Assembly: GCA_050943535.1 (NCBI GenBank)
Contig: JBMNPJ010000009.1
Coordinates: forward strand, 53,038 to 117,037
Direction: 5' to 3'
Origin: Massiliimalia sp050943535
Lineage (GTDB): Bacteria > Bacillota > Clostridia > Oscillospirales > Ruminococcaceae
Length of the DNA: 64,000 bases
Of the stretch, positions 42,752 to 51,858 are shown one piece after another; position 1 is the first letter of the stretch; each line of letters opens with the position of its first letter. Under the pieces are notes generated by a model that had not been told where the DNA came from, searched no databases, and saw nothing but the letters and a program-made list of their open reading frames with translations. The position numbers were made by a program, and so were the translations under genes.

Positions 42752-42787
42752 AAAAACAGTCTGGATGATTATGTCCAGACTGTTTTT
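42752..42787 (-). terminator. Bidirectional terminator before the Nudix gene end
   Basis: AAAAACAGTCTGGAT and GTCCAGACTGTTTTT form a strong stem with A and T runs on both sides, shared by convergent purA and the Nudix gene. Confidence 0.9.
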
Positions 42788-42796
42788 GCGTTTTAT

Positions 42797-43279
42797 TTAC
42801 CACATTCCTACAAAAGGTGGCTTTTTCTCCGGAACTTCTGCCGGATTATTTGCCTGCTGCCATTCAGTCAGCCGGCGCATGGTGCCGGGAGAAACAGGAG
42901 AGGGCAGATGGTCAAAATCAAAAAATCCAGCTTCCTGTATTTCTCCGGAGGAAATTTTGGGAATCTCTTCCCATTGAGTTTCAAATAAAAGAATACTGTC
43001 GTTTTTTTCATAAAAATTATTGTAGGCTCCAAACAGGGTAAATGTTTCAGGAGAGATTCCCAGCTCTTCCTGAAGTTCCCGTCGGATTCCCTGTTCAAAA
43101 GTTTCCCGTTTTTCCAACTTACCTCCGGGAAGATACCATCCGCTTCGATAGGAATGGCGTACCAGCAATACCTGTCCTTTGTGGTTTGTAATGATACAGC
43201 GAATTCCCACAGTAGTGGGAAAGACAATTTTCCAGTAGGTGCTGATTACCCGGTATGCCAGCTTGTGGAGTTTTCCCAT
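42797..43279 (-). CDS. Nudix hydrolase
   Basis: A 160-residue Nudix-family pyrophosphohydrolase. The Nudix box GGKLEKRETFEQGIRRELQE plus ELG spans residues 52-74 with all catalytic Glu residues. The fold flanks it with VGIRCIITNHKGQVLLVRHS. The substrate (oxidised nucleotide, sugar nucleotide or other) is unknown. AGAGGTG precedes the start. Confidence 0.92.
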   Translation of the reverse strand: MGKLHKLAYRVISTYWKIVFPTTVGIRCIITNHKGQVLLVRHSYRSGWYLPGGKLEKRETFEQGIRRELQEELGISPETFTLFGAYNNFYEKNDSILLFETQWEEIPKISSGEIQEAGFFDFDHLPSPVSPGTMRRLTEWQQANNPAEVPEKKPPFVGMW

Positions 43280-43368
43280 AAAAAAACACCTCTTATTTTG
43301 TTTGCCGGTTTCATAAACAGAGGGGGAACGGGAATTTTTCCCGTTCCCCCTCCTGGGACTTATAACAT

Positions 43369-46300
43369 TTAGAAATACAGTTTAAAGGTTTTAATTTCAA
43401 ATGGTCTGACAGAGAAGGAAACAGCGTTGCCTTCGGTTCCTTCGCCACAGTCGTGTTCCAGCAGATTACAAGGAACGATCTGTTTTACGGCAAAGTCAGA
43501 AGACAGGGTAACGTTTGCTTTTCCGCCTCGGCATTCATGCATCCGCACGATCAGGCAGTTTTCATCTTCTGCCTTTTTCACTACGTCTACCTGTACTGCA
43601 TCGGTGGAAACCTGAACCAGTTTGCGGTGGTCTTTGAATTCACAGCCTGCAGCGCAGACAGCCGGCAGATTCAAGCGGTTTGCTTCTTCGATGGTGCCGT
43701 TTTCCAAAAAGCTGCCAGCATGAGGATACAGCGCATAGGTAAAGTCATGTTCACCCATATCTGCGGTGTAGTCCGGATGTTTTGCACTCTTGAGCAGAGA
43801 CAGTTTCATGGCATTGTCTTTGATGTTATAGCCGTATTTGCAGTTATTCAGCAAGCTGACACCATATCCGGTTTCGCTTAAGTCTGCCCATTTGTGGCCG
43901 CATACTTCAAACCGTGCCCAATCCCAGCTGTTGTTCCAGTGAGTTGGACGTTCTACATGACCAAACTGAATGTCATAGGTAGCTTTGGTGGAACGGATAT
44001 CGGTGTAGAATGCTGCTTTCAGCAGACGGTGAGATTCGTGCCAGTCTGCATGGGTTTTAAAGTCAATTCTCCGGTTGTCAGCGTAAACAATCATATCCTG
44101 TTCAATGACAGAATCATGATATTTGTAGGTGAAGCGAATGACAGTGCGCAGTGCACCGGATTCTATAACCTGTGCTGGTTGAGAGAGTTTTACCTGTTCC
44201 ATTTTCTGGATGTAGAACATGTCAATATCCCAAGCATCGTGATTAACTGGTTTATCTTCGTACATTTCCAGCACGTTGCCCAGCTGACCTTCTTTGAGAA
44301 CAGAACGGTTGTTTTCCTTGTCAAAGAGTTTGGTCAATGCGCCGGTTTCATTCCAGCAGATAGAGTAGAACGGAGTTTCCAGATGACCGTCCTCTACAGT
44401 AAACGGAGCAGCTTTAGCTTCTGATGTTTCTGGACAGAACCAGATGTTCTTCACAGAGAATGGAGCCATGTCTACCAATACCACATAGCCGTCGTCGGTT
44501 TTCTGTGCTGGCAGTTTTCCGTTTTCATCATAGAAACAGCCTTCGCCGGAAACGGTGACAGGTACCAGTTCTTTTCCGCCGAAGCTGCAGGAAGAATACA
44601 GGGCAAAATGATTTTCCTTAGTTTCGGTCAGGAAGTTTAATGCCATATCTTTGGCAGTATCAGCCTGTGCTTCTGCACGAGCATAGTTTACACGAGAATC
44701 TGCATATACTTCCCGAATAGAAGAACCGGGGATAATATCGTGGAACTGATGGAGCAGAACACATTCCCATCCGTCGTGCAGATCTTTCTGGTCGTATTCG
44801 CCGCCCAAAATATAGGCGATGGAAGAAAGCCATTCTACCTGTGCCAGTTTGTTTTCCATGCGGCGGTTGGTCTTTTTATTGTATGCCTGAGAGGTATAGG
44901 TTCCTCGGTGGTATTCCAGGTACAGTTCGCCGTCCCAAGTGTGAATGTACTGATCGGTATTTTCCAGATTGTTGTGCAGCTTATCAAAGAAAGCACCGGC
45001 AGTAGAGGTCTTTACATGAGGAACGCCCGGCAGTTTGTCCAGTTTGCGGCGCATTTCCAACATGTCACGAGTAACACCGCCGCCGCCGTCTCCGTAACCG
45101 TAAGAGATGAGTACGTCTTTGGACAATTCTTTATTTTTGAATTTTTTCCAGCTTCCCAATACAGAGTGAGCGCTGATCAGACCATTGTAAGTGGCAAACC
45201 GGTCATTCATAGGACGGCCTACTTCTGGTGTGTTGACAAAGTAGGTCATTACTTCACTGCCGTCAATACCGCGCCATTTAAACAGGTCGTCAGGAATGGT
45301 GTTATACTGGTTCCAGCTGATTTTTGTGGTCATAAAGGTTTTGATTTCGCACAGTTTCAGAATCTGAGGCAGTGCCCAGCTGTAGCCGAATACGTCAGGC
45401 AGCCACAGATAGTCACAGTGTTTGCCGAATTCCTGTTCAATCAGGCGGGTGCCATGGAGGAACTGACGAACCAAAGCTTCACCGGAGGAAATGTTGCAGT
45501 CTGCTTCAACCCACATACCGCCGTCTGGTTCCCATTTGCCTTCTGCGATCCGCTGTTTCATTTTTTCGTAAATTTCCGGACAGTCGTTCTTTACATATTT
45601 GTACAGCTGAGGCTGGGTTTGGAGGAAGATATATTCATCATACTGTTCCATTAACCGGAGTACGGTGCTAAAAGAACGCTGTGCTTTTTCACGGGTGTGT
45701 TTCAAACGCCACAGCCAAGCCACGTCAATGTGAGTGTGACCTACTACATTCACGGTTACTTCAGAGTGTTTTTCCATACGATCCAGCTGATCCATCAGGA
45801 CTTTCAGCGCTTCAGAAGCGGTTTCATAGAAAGCATCTTCGTCCCAGTTAATAACAGCCAGCGCCCGATCCAAAGCGGCGATCAGGTTCACACGGTCGGT
45901 GCTGTCTTCTGGCAGAAGGGCAACGGTTTCTGTAATTGCCCGGGTAAAGTAATAGAGGTTATCGGTATCTTCGTGCAAATATGCCAAGTCCGCCTGTTTG
46001 AGCTGGTGATAGAAACTTTTTGGAATGCCGCCGCCTTCCAAACCGGTCCAAAGCAGGAATGTTAAACGAACATCTTTGCCTTCCAGGTCGGAGAAGATCA
46101 CTTCATTGTGGTTGGTGTCCACGCCTTGATAAGGATGGCCGTTTATGTACATGAGGGATTCAAAGCCGCTGTTATAGCCGCCGCCGGTGGTTCCGAAATT
46201 AAAAAGACCGACTACTTTGCAGCCTCCTTTTGCCGGCAGCAGGGTAACGTCTTTTTCTGCCCACAGATACCGGTCACGTCCGATAAACTGATCGTTGAGC

Positions 46301-46464
46301 TGGAAGGTCATGCCTTCAATTTTTTTCGGAAGTTCATGATAAGCTTCATCTTCCGGCAGGGTGCCTGGCATTGCGCGGAAGGGAGCAATGGTCTGGTGAC
46401 CAAAGTAACGGCGCTGAGCCAGTTCTTCTGCCCGCCGTTTAAATTTGTCGATGGTTAAAAACAT
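43369..46464 (-). CDS. GH38 alpha-mannosidase
   Basis: A 1031-residue class II alpha-mannosidase. The Zn-binding motif GHTHIDVAWLWRLKHT gives His243, His245 and Asp247, and the nucleophile Asp357 lies in WLPDVFGYSWALPQ. The central helical and C-terminal beta-sandwich domains complete the family length. No signal peptide is present, so it should trim imported mannosides in the cytoplasm. ATG 46464 has AAAGGAG 9 nt upstream; the longer frame to 46500 is rejected. It has its own promoter and stands alone, without transporter genes. Confidence 0.95.
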   Translation of the reverse strand: MFLTIDKFKRRAEELAQRRYFGHQTIAPFRAMPGTLPEDEAYHELPKKIEGMTFQLNDQFIGRDRYLWAEKDVTLLPAKGGCKVVGLFNFGTTGGGYNSGFESLMYINGHPYQGVDTNHNEVIFSDLEGKDVRLTFLLWTGLEGGGIPKSFYHQLKQADLAYLHEDTDNLYYFTRAITETVALLPEDSTDRVNLIAALDRALAVINWDEDAFYETASEALKVLMDQLDRMEKHSEVTVNVVGHTHIDVAWLWRLKHTREKAQRSFSTVLRLMEQYDEYIFLQTQPQLYKYVKNDCPEIYEKMKQRIAEGKWEPDGGMWVEADCNISSGEALVRQFLHGTRLIEQEFGKHCDYLWLPDVFGYSWALPQILKLCEIKTFMTTKISWNQYNTIPDDLFKWRGIDGSEVMTYFVNTPEVGRPMNDRFATYNGLISAHSVLGSWKKFKNKELSKDVLISYGYGDGGGGVTRDMLEMRRKLDKLPGVPHVKTSTAGAFFDKLHNNLENTDQYIHTWDGELYLEYHRGTYTSQAYNKKTNRRMENKLAQVEWLSSIAYILGGEYDQKDLHDGWECVLLHQFHDIIPGSSIREVYADSRVNYARAEAQADTAKDMALNFLTETKENHFALYSSCSFGGKELVPVTVSGEGCFYDENGKLPAQKTDDGYVVLVDMAPFSVKNIWFCPETSEAKAAPFTVEDGHLETPFYSICWNETGALTKLFDKENNRSVLKEGQLGNVLEMYEDKPVNHDAWDIDMFYIQKMEQVKLSQPAQVIESGALRTVIRFTYKYHDSVIEQDMIVYADNRRIDFKTHADWHESHRLLKAAFYTDIRSTKATYDIQFGHVERPTHWNNSWDWARFEVCGHKWADLSETGYGVSLLNNCKYGYNIKDNAMKLSLLKSAKHPDYTADMGEHDFTYALYPHAGSFLENGTIEEANRLNLPAVCAAGCEFKDHRKLVQVSTDAVQVDVVKKAEDENCLIVRMHECRGGKANVTLSSDFAVKQIVPCNLLEHDCGEGTEGNAVSFSVRPFEIKTFKLYF

Positions 46465-46524
46465 AGTATCCACTCCTTTGGATGATTCGGAATGTCGCAA
46501 GTCCGTTCCGTGTATTATGTATTT

Positions 46525-46553
46525 AGCTTATCATTGGGAGATGGGAGTGTCAA
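46525..46553 (-). promoter_or_regulatory. Promoter of the GH38 gene
   Basis: On the minus strand TTGACA (46553-46548 begins with TTGACA) and TAAGCT (46530-46525) are separated by 17 bp, about 60 bp before the start codon. Confidence 0.7.
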
Positions 46554-46665
46554 GGAAAGTAACAGTATTTTACTTTGTAGAAAATCTATTAACATTTTGG
46601 TTGATTTTGACCGAGGTTTTCGACAAATAGGGGCGGGTACCCCCTGGACTTGAGCGCACGAAGCG

Positions 46666-47181
46666 CTACTTGTATTGATTCCCTTCACTGTCATAGTAGC
46701 AAACGCTGAGAGTATATGTTTTTTCATCATTCTTGATACAGATGATATCCATATCTGCTGTATTATACTTTAATATCTCATCTTCTTTTCCGTATGCTGA
46801 ATAAATGATTTCAGCATACTCTGTTTGAGCGCCGTGATACCAGATCAGATCATACCATTGACCGTTTATCGGTGCGCCGGCAATAATGATCTCGTCATTA
46901 TTTCGTCTAGTTGATGAAGAAATCCTGTAGCTTCCGTGCGGTGTCGGTTTGAAAACAGCGATGGCAGCCTGATCGTCTGCACTGCAGGCCGCACTGACGA
47001 TATAACCGTCAATTTCTATTTCTTTTACAATGGACCAGTTTTTTCCTTTGGGACCAGCGTTGTCCAATAGCTTTTCCCGGCGTTCCGCTGTGTTTCCGGA
47101 AAGACTTAAACAATATGCGAAAGCGGTACTGAGACATATTGCAGCTGCCAGTGTAGATAATAAAAGAAATTTCTTTTTCAT
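46666..47181 (-). CDS. Hypothetical secreted or membrane-anchored protein
   Basis: A 171-residue protein with a clear export signal (KKKFLLLSTLAAAICLSTAFAYCLSL). A Cys near the end of the hydrophobic stretch is not in a good lipobox. The mature part has no recognised domain; it is polar, with repeated beta-rich segments (IEIDGYIVSAACSADDQAAI, YTLSVCYYDSEG). ATG 47181 has GGAGG 8 nt upstream. Neighbours give no clue to function. Confidence 0.7.
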   Translation of the reverse strand: MKKKFLLLSTLAAAICLSTAFAYCLSLSGNTAERREKLLDNAGPKGKNWSIVKEIEIDGYIVSAACSADDQAAIAVFKPTPHGSYRISSSTRRNNDEIIIAGAPINGQWYDLIWYHGAQTEYAEIIYSAYGKEDEILKYNTADMDIICIKNDEKTYTLSVCYYDSEGNQYK

Positions 47182-47355
47182 AAAGGACACCTCCGCAAAT
47201 TGCTGCTTTTCGATTGCTTCATTTGGTTGAGATCATAATACCAAAAAATTATGAATAATTCTATTCCGGAACGCACCAGGCGGGAAAGCTGTCTGTATGA
47301 TACGATCATGCGCTGTCCAGACGCGGTCAGAACGTATAGAATCTGGAACGGACGA

Positions 47356-47400
47356 AAAAATACACCATATCCGCTTTGTGAGCGGGTATGGTGTATTTCT
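47356..47400 (-). terminator. Terminator after the flavodiiron protein gene
   Basis: On the minus strand an 18-bp stem (AAATACACCATACCCGCT with AGCGGATATGGTGTATTT, one wobble) is followed by a TTTTTT run. It lies about 110 bp after the stop. The rest of the 47182-47506 gap holds only the leader of the minus-strand gene at 47181. Confidence 0.88.
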
Positions 47401-47506
47401 GTGAGCAGTTTTGGTCTGACAGGATCCTGCCGATACCGTTTTGGCGGGCCGCAGGTTGCGAAGTCCTGTCCGGATTTCGGAACTGTGTTTATTTCATCAA
47501 ATTTTA

Positions 47507-48670
47507 TTATGCGTTCAGCAGTGCATCTGCCAGAGTTTCCATTTCGGTTACGTTTTCCGGTTTCATAGCAGAGCGGATGGTAACCATTGGTTCGCAGATG
47601 GATACATTTTTCATGCCTTCCAAAATAGCAGTCATGCATTTTCCTGCGGAAGGAGCCCAGGAACCGTTTTGTACCAGAGCAACTTTCCGGTTCTGATAAT
47701 TTTTTGCTTTCAGGTGCAGGAGGAAATCTTCCATGCATGGGAATACGCCGCCGTCATAGGATGCTGCCAGCAGAGCCATATGGCTGTACTGGAATGCAGC
47801 GGAAACTGCGTCGGAAACACCAGTGCGAGCCAGATCCATTAAAACAACCTGTGCCCCTTTTGCTTTCAGGATATCTGCCATTTTGCGGGCAGCTTCTGCA
47901 GTGTGGCCATGGATAGAAGCAAAGGCAACCAAAACCCCTTCGGTTTCTGGACGGTAGCTGCTCCAGATATCATATTTTTCAATGTAATGTCCCAGATTTT
48001 CTTTGAGGATTGGACCGTGGAGCGGGCAGATCATCTGAATATCCAAAGTAGCGGCTTTCTTTAACAGTGCCTGTACCTGCATGCCGTATTTTCCTACAAT
48101 ATTGATGAAGTAGCGGCGTGCTTCGTCATCCCAAGGTTCTTCTGCATCCAGAGCGCCGAATTTTCCAAAGCCGTCAGCAGAGAACAGCACTTTTTCGGAC
48201 ATTTCATAGGAAACCATAACTTCTGGCCAGTGAACCATTGGTGCCATGAAGAATTTCAGAGTATGAGAACCCAGAGAAAGCTCGTCCCCTTCTTTCACAG
48301 TCACATACCGGGAGGAATAATCACCTTCAAAGAACTGTGGCAGCATCTGGAAGGTTTTTGCGTTACCTACCAGTTTCATTTCCGGATAGCGGTCAGCAGC
48401 GGCTTTAATGTTTGCAGCATGGTCCGGTTCCAGGTGGGAAATCACCAGATATTCCGGTTTGCGGTCGCCCAAAGCAGCAGTCAGGTTTTCAAACCAAGCG
48501 TCAGTTGCCCGGGAATCCGCAGTATCCATAATGGTGGTTTTTTCATCAAAAATTACATAGGAGTTATAGGAGACGCCGTTTGGTACAACATATTGGCTTT
48601 CAAACAGGTCAATGGTTTTGTCATCTACCCCGATGTATACAATAGAGTCGGTAATACGAGTGTCTTTCAT
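47507..48670 (-). CDS. fprA: Flavodiiron protein (FprA family A-type flavoprotein)
   Basis: Reduces O2 to water and/or NO to N2O in anaerobes. The 387-residue protein has the metallo-beta-lactamase-like diiron domain with all ligands: His79, Glu81, Asp83 and His84 in SHLEPDHAAN, His147, Asp166 in SADGFG and His218 in CPLHGP. The C-terminal flavodoxin domain starts near VLVAFASIHGHTAEAA. No rubredoxin domain is fused. It is expected to protect a strict anaerobe from oxygen. Confidence 0.96.
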   Translation of the reverse strand: MKDTRITDSIVYIGVDDKTIDLFESQYVVPNGVSYNSYVIFDEKTTIMDTADSRATDAWFENLTAALGDRKPEYLVISHLEPDHAANIKAAADRYPEMKLVGNAKTFQMLPQFFEGDYSSRYVTVKEGDELSLGSHTLKFFMAPMVHWPEVMVSYEMSEKVLFSADGFGKFGALDAEEPWDDEARRYFINIVGKYGMQVQALLKKAATLDIQMICPLHGPILKENLGHYIEKYDIWSSYRPETEGVLVAFASIHGHTAEAARKMADILKAKGAQVVLMDLARTGVSDAVSAAFQYSHMALLAASYDGGVFPCMEDFLLHLKAKNYQNRKVALVQNGSWAPSAGKCMTAILEGMKNVSICEPMVTIRSAMKPENVTEMETLADALLNA

Positions 48671-48761
48671 AAATCAAAGATCCTCCTTTATTTTCCTTTA
48701 CAGTTTCCGGCACTGGCGGGTTTGTGTCCGTGCCAAAAATAAAACTTGTTTCTAACCATTT

Positions 48762-48790
48762 ATTATACCACAAAAGGAGAATAAAGTCAC
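48762..48790 (-). promoter_or_regulatory. Promoter of the flavodiiron protein gene
   Basis: On the minus strand GTGACT (48790-48785) and TATAAT (48767-48762) have a 17-bp spacer. The -35 box is weak, which leaves room for an activator. The rest of the 48671-48997 divergent gap is AT-rich; the opposite strand has a TGCTATACT extended -10 near 48949-48957 for the next gene. Confidence 0.6.
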
Positions 48791-48997
48791 AGGTTTTTAT
48801 AAAATCTCTTGGAAAATTGTGGTTAGCCTGAGGAGTAAAATGTACTTTCAATAACCCTTTGGTGATTACGGAGAAAGCATAGGAACAATAGGCATATGCA
48901 CAATGGAAATGGCTGTGTCTTTTGGTTTTTGTAGTAAACTATTTGATGCTGTGCTATACTTAGAGTAACATATCAAGATTTACAAAGGAGAATGGCT

Positions 48998-49780
48998 ATG
49001 GTAGGAATCTATGATTGTTTCGGCTATGGTGGCAGTTTTGATGTGCCTTTTGAAGAAAGATATAGACTAATAAAGTCTGCTGGATTTGATTGTGTGATGT
49101 TATGGTGGAGTGAAAAGTTCGGAAGGGGGGCAGGCTATCAAGAGGATGTCCAATTGGCAAAAAAGGCAGGATTGGAAATAGAGAATATGCACACGCCAGT
49201 TCATCAACAGAATTGTTTATCATCAGATGATTTGGATGGAGAAAGCGTGTATCAAACATATCTTCAGTGTGTAGAAGATTGTGCCATCTTTCATATACCC
49301 ACAATGGTGATTCATTTGCCCGATGACCAATGTCCGGTTAATGAACTGGGGTTAAAAAGGTTGGAAAAGATTATTCATAAGGCAGAAGATGAAGAGATAC
49401 AAATTGCTTTTGAAAATTTAAAAAATATAAATAATCTGGATAGGGTGTTAAACACTTTTGAGTCAAAATTTGTAGGTTTCTGTTATGACAGCTGTCATCA
49501 TCAAAACTATGCTTCCGATATCGATTTGCTAAACAGGTACGGAAATCGTTTAATGGCGTTACATTTGCAGGATAATGGCGGAAAGCATAATCAACATCAG
49601 CTTCCTTACGATGGTAATATTGATTGGAAAGATGTTATAAAGAAGATAACACTTACGGGTTATCAAGGCGCGACAACGCTGGAACCTATGAACTGGGATT
49701 ATGAAGATTTATCTATTCAGGAATTTTTAGTTTGTGCATATCAAAAAGCAAAACAATTAGATGATATGAGAAACCTGTAA
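48998..49780 (+). CDS. Sugar phosphate isomerase/epimerase-like TIM-barrel protein
   Basis: A 260-residue xylose isomerase-like TIM-barrel protein. Blocks near the metal site are IENMHTPVHQQNC, TMVIHLPDDQ, IQIAFENLKN, GFCYDSCHHQNY, MALHLQDNGGKHNQHQLPYD and GATTLEPMNWDYE. Substrate unknown. ATG 48998 has AAAGGAG 7 nt upstream; ATG 48992 is too close. The gene is noticeably more AT-rich, with more TTA/AAA-type codons, than its neighbours, suggesting separate acquisition. It differs clearly from the proteins at 37841 and 50280. Confidence 0.85.
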   Translation: MVGIYDCFGYGGSFDVPFEERYRLIKSAGFDCVMLWWSEKFGRGAGYQEDVQLAKKAGLEIENMHTPVHQQNCLSSDDLDGESVYQTYLQCVEDCAIFHIPTMVIHLPDDQCPVNELGLKRLEKIIHKAEDEEIQIAFENLKNINNLDRVLNTFESKFVGFCYDSCHHQNYASDIDLLNRYGNRLMALHLQDNGGKHNQHQLPYDGNIDWKDVIKKITLTGYQGATTLEPMNWDYEDLSIQEFLVCAYQKAKQLDDMRNL

Positions 49781-50124
49781 ATTCCAGTTTGTCGCAGAAT
49801 ACGGTTGCGGAGTAATGTTACATTTTAGAATGTCAAGAATGCTATTCTACAAGGAAATGAATTGGAAGAAATGACTTTGATGACTGTTTAGTTCATTATT
49901 GTTCAAATGAATTTTTATTGCATATATGGAAGAGATTAAATAGTTTTTTATTAAATAATATCATCATACTAGCACCATGTAGATAAGGCGATTCAGAAGA
50001 AATATTTGTGTTACCTGTTTGATTGGAAACTATGAATAGGGCGTGAAATTTGGATATTAGAATATAAAAATCGGCAAAAGGCAATCATATATTTAAGAAT
50101 TATGTTATAGTCGCGGGGAGGACG
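49781..50124. other. AT-rich gap without recognisable feature
   Basis: About 340 bp downstream of the isomerase-like gene. No terminator, promoter or reading frame is convincing. Composition is clearly AT-rich, like the preceding gene, so the two may have been acquired together. Confidence 0.4.
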
Positions 50125-50212
50125 AATAGCCTTCGGCATGTATTTTGTCAGTAAATCGGAAACAGCAAATGATTTCCACTCAGCCGACAGGGTGCGAGCG
50201 TAGCCTCTTCTA
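50125..50212. repeat. Mosaic repeat cluster 10 (single unit)
   Basis: A lone ~75-bp inverted-repeat unit in reverse orientation: TTTTGTCAGTAAATCGGAAA, a spacer with GATTTCCACTCAG, and CCGACAGGGTGCGAGCGTAG. It lies in the convergent gap before the terminator of the next gene. Confidence 0.75.
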
Positions 50213-50230
50213 TACTTTATCAAAAAGATA

Positions 50231-50262
50231 AGAAGCCACCGTCCAAAAGGACGGTGGCTTCT
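50231..50262 (-). terminator. Terminator in the convergent gap
   Basis: AGAAGCCACCGTCC and GGACGGTGGCTTCT form a perfect 14-bp stem with an AAAA (or TTTT) loop, 18 bp from the minus-strand stop codon. Confidence 0.85.
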
Positions 50263-50279
50263 CTTACTATATGAAGGGG

Positions 50280-51155
50280 TTAGCCGATTGCTTCGGTCAG
50301 GTTTTTCAGGCTCAACCGTACACTTTCCTGAGGAGAAAGGGCGGTGGTGTAATTTTCTTCAGTCATGGAGCTGACACTGTCTAATTCTACCAGAATGTGG
50401 GTAGCATATCCCAGTTCATCTCCAACTTTGCAGAATCTGGCAACATCCAGACAGCCGGTACCAACCGGAACAATATCGTTAGGAGTGGTAGCACTGCGCA
50501 TAGCTCCCATTACAGTTTCCTGATTGCATTCGCCCTCTACCGTGTCGTACAAATTTACGGTTTTTACATCTTTGTTCAGGTCTTTCTGGTGCAGCATGGT
50601 GCAGCGAGAACCTAATTTTTTCATCATTTCTACTGGGTCAATTCCTGCGCGAGTTACCCAGTACAGGTCCAGTTCAAATTTTACCAGATCTGGATCGGTA
50701 TTTTCTGCAAACAGTTCCAAAGCGTATTTGCCATCAATTTTTACAAATTCCTGGAAATGGTTGTGATAGTAAAAATCCAGTCCCCGTTCTTTACATTTCT
50801 TTGCTACTTTATTGCAAAGAGCTGCCAGATTCAGTACCTGTTCTTTGGTGAACATCATAGCAAAAGGAAGTACCAGTGCGTGGCTGCCCATCTGAACATT
50901 TTCTTCAATCAGAGCGTCGATGTCGGTATTTTCATCAAATCCCATGTGGCTGGAAGTAGCAACCAGACCCAGTTCTTTGATTTTATCGCCAATCTGTTTT
51001 GGGGTTACTACAGGAGTTCCATCTTCGTTTTTTGGAGTCGCAACGAATTCTACATATTCATAACCCATTTCTTTTACTTTTTCCAATGTGCCCAGATAGT
51101 CTTCCTTTAATTCTGCTAACAGAGAATACAGAGCCAAACCGGTTTTTAATTTCAT
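50280..51155 (-). CDS. Sugar phosphate isomerase/epimerase-like TIM-barrel protein
   Basis: A 291-residue xylose isomerase-like TIM-barrel protein. It begins LKTGLALYSLLAELKEDYLG, and likely active-site blocks are YHNHFQEFVKIDG, KFELDLYWVTRAG, TMLHQKDLNKD and HILVELDSV. The pattern matches the group of the 37841 protein (YHNH, YWVTRAG versus YWVYAAG), so the two probably have related substrates. The substrate is unknown. AAAGGATG precedes the start. Confidence 0.86.
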   Translation of the reverse strand: MKLKTGLALYSLLAELKEDYLGTLEKVKEMGYEYVEFVATPKNEDGTPVVTPKQIGDKIKELGLVATSSHMGFDENTDIDALIEENVQMGSHALVLPFAMMFTKEQVLNLAALCNKVAKKCKERGLDFYYHNHFQEFVKIDGKYALELFAENTDPDLVKFELDLYWVTRAGIDPVEMMKKLGSRCTMLHQKDLNKDVKTVNLYDTVEGECNQETVMGAMRSATTPNDIVPVGTGCLDVARFCKVGDELGYATHILVELDSVSSMTEENYTTALSPQESVRLSLKNLTEAIG

Positions 51156-51341
51156 AATGATTTCATCCTTTCCTATGTTTCATTCCGGCAGGGAGCTTTT
51201 TTCTTTTCAGTACCTGTCAGAAAATGATTTTGATTTATTTTCATTATATCATAAATGCATAAAAGAGAAAATAGAATTTCAAAAAAACCAGTCATTATAA
51301 GGAAATTGATCTGAAAAGAAGAAGGATTTATTTCGAAATCA

Positions 51342-51370
51342 TTGACAAATTTTGAAATAAATGGTAAAAT
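51342..51370 (+). promoter_or_regulatory. Promoter of the 51579-52518 genes
   Basis: TTGACA at 51342-51347 and TAAAAT at 51365-51370 with a 17-bp spacer. The predicted start near 51377 gives a 200-nt leader before the first gene. Confidence 0.8.
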
Positions 51371-51376
51371 ATGGAA

Positions 51377-51565
51377 TAAATAACCAAAGAAAAAGAACAG
51401 TCGAGATGCAAAAATTGAGAAAAGCATCAAAATACGAAAAGGGATTTTTCGGGTCCAAATCAAGGGGTTTGTGTAAGGTCGCGGGGAACATAGACTGAAA
51501 TAACCTGTATGGGCGAAAACAGGTTGCGATGCCAAAGGGGTTTGGCAGGGATTGCGAAGAAAGAA
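51377..51565 (+). ncRNA. Candidate structured leader RNA
   Basis: Between a good promoter and the gene at 51579 lie four or five consecutive small hairpins: GATGC/GCATC (51405-51428), CGAAAA/TTTTCG (51435-51450), CAAA/TTTG (about 51456-51471), AACCTGT/ACAGGTT (51502-51525) and TGCCAAA/TTTGGCA (51530-51547). Linkers such as GGTCGCGGGGAACATAGACT lie between them. I do not recognise a known riboswitch. It could be a cis-regulatory RNA or a small RNA. Confidence 0.4.
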
Positions 51566-51578
51566 AAGTGGGGGAAAT

Positions 51579-51794
51579 ATGTATCAAATAACAGTCAGCA
51601 AAATTTCGCAGGAAGGGGAAGAATGTGATACCTTTGGGATTCGGTGGGAAGAAACCATCATTATGGATCTTTCCACCAACCGCAACGCGGTGCAGGCACT
51701 GGTGGACGAATGCAATCGGGCAGACCTGGACCCTATTCATCTTTGGGATGTGGCAGAGGACTTTTTGGCAGCACCAGAAGACTGGGATTTTTAA
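51579..51794 (+). CDS. Small conserved protein (DUF6514-like)
   Basis: A 71-residue acidic protein of unknown function: MYQITVSKISQEGEECDTFG at the start, then a helical half (NRNAVQALVDECNRADLDPI) and an acidic end (DFLAAPEDWDF). It resembles small clostridial DUF6514-type proteins, but that attribution is from memory of the pattern and is uncertain. GTGGGGGAA precedes ATG 51579. It has a strong upstream promoter and lies 64 bp before a Crp/Fnr regulator. Confidence 0.65.
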   Translation: MYQITVSKISQEGEECDTFGIRWEETIIMDLSTNRNAVQALVDECNRADLDPIHLWDVAEDFLAAPEDWDF

Positions 51795-51858
51795 TCCTCT
51801 GGATTGACACCGGCTGTTAGGTGTTGTATGATAACTTTAAAAAAGCCGGGGGGATTGT

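Noticed and set aside
43894..46065. Long plus-strand frames opposite the GH38 gene
   Set aside because: Antisense shadows of a well-supported alpha-mannosidase gene, with no family match of their own.
47178..47738. 186-codon minus-strand frame overlapping the end of fprA
   Set aside because: It overlaps fprA in another frame, crosses its terminator and has no recognisable domain.
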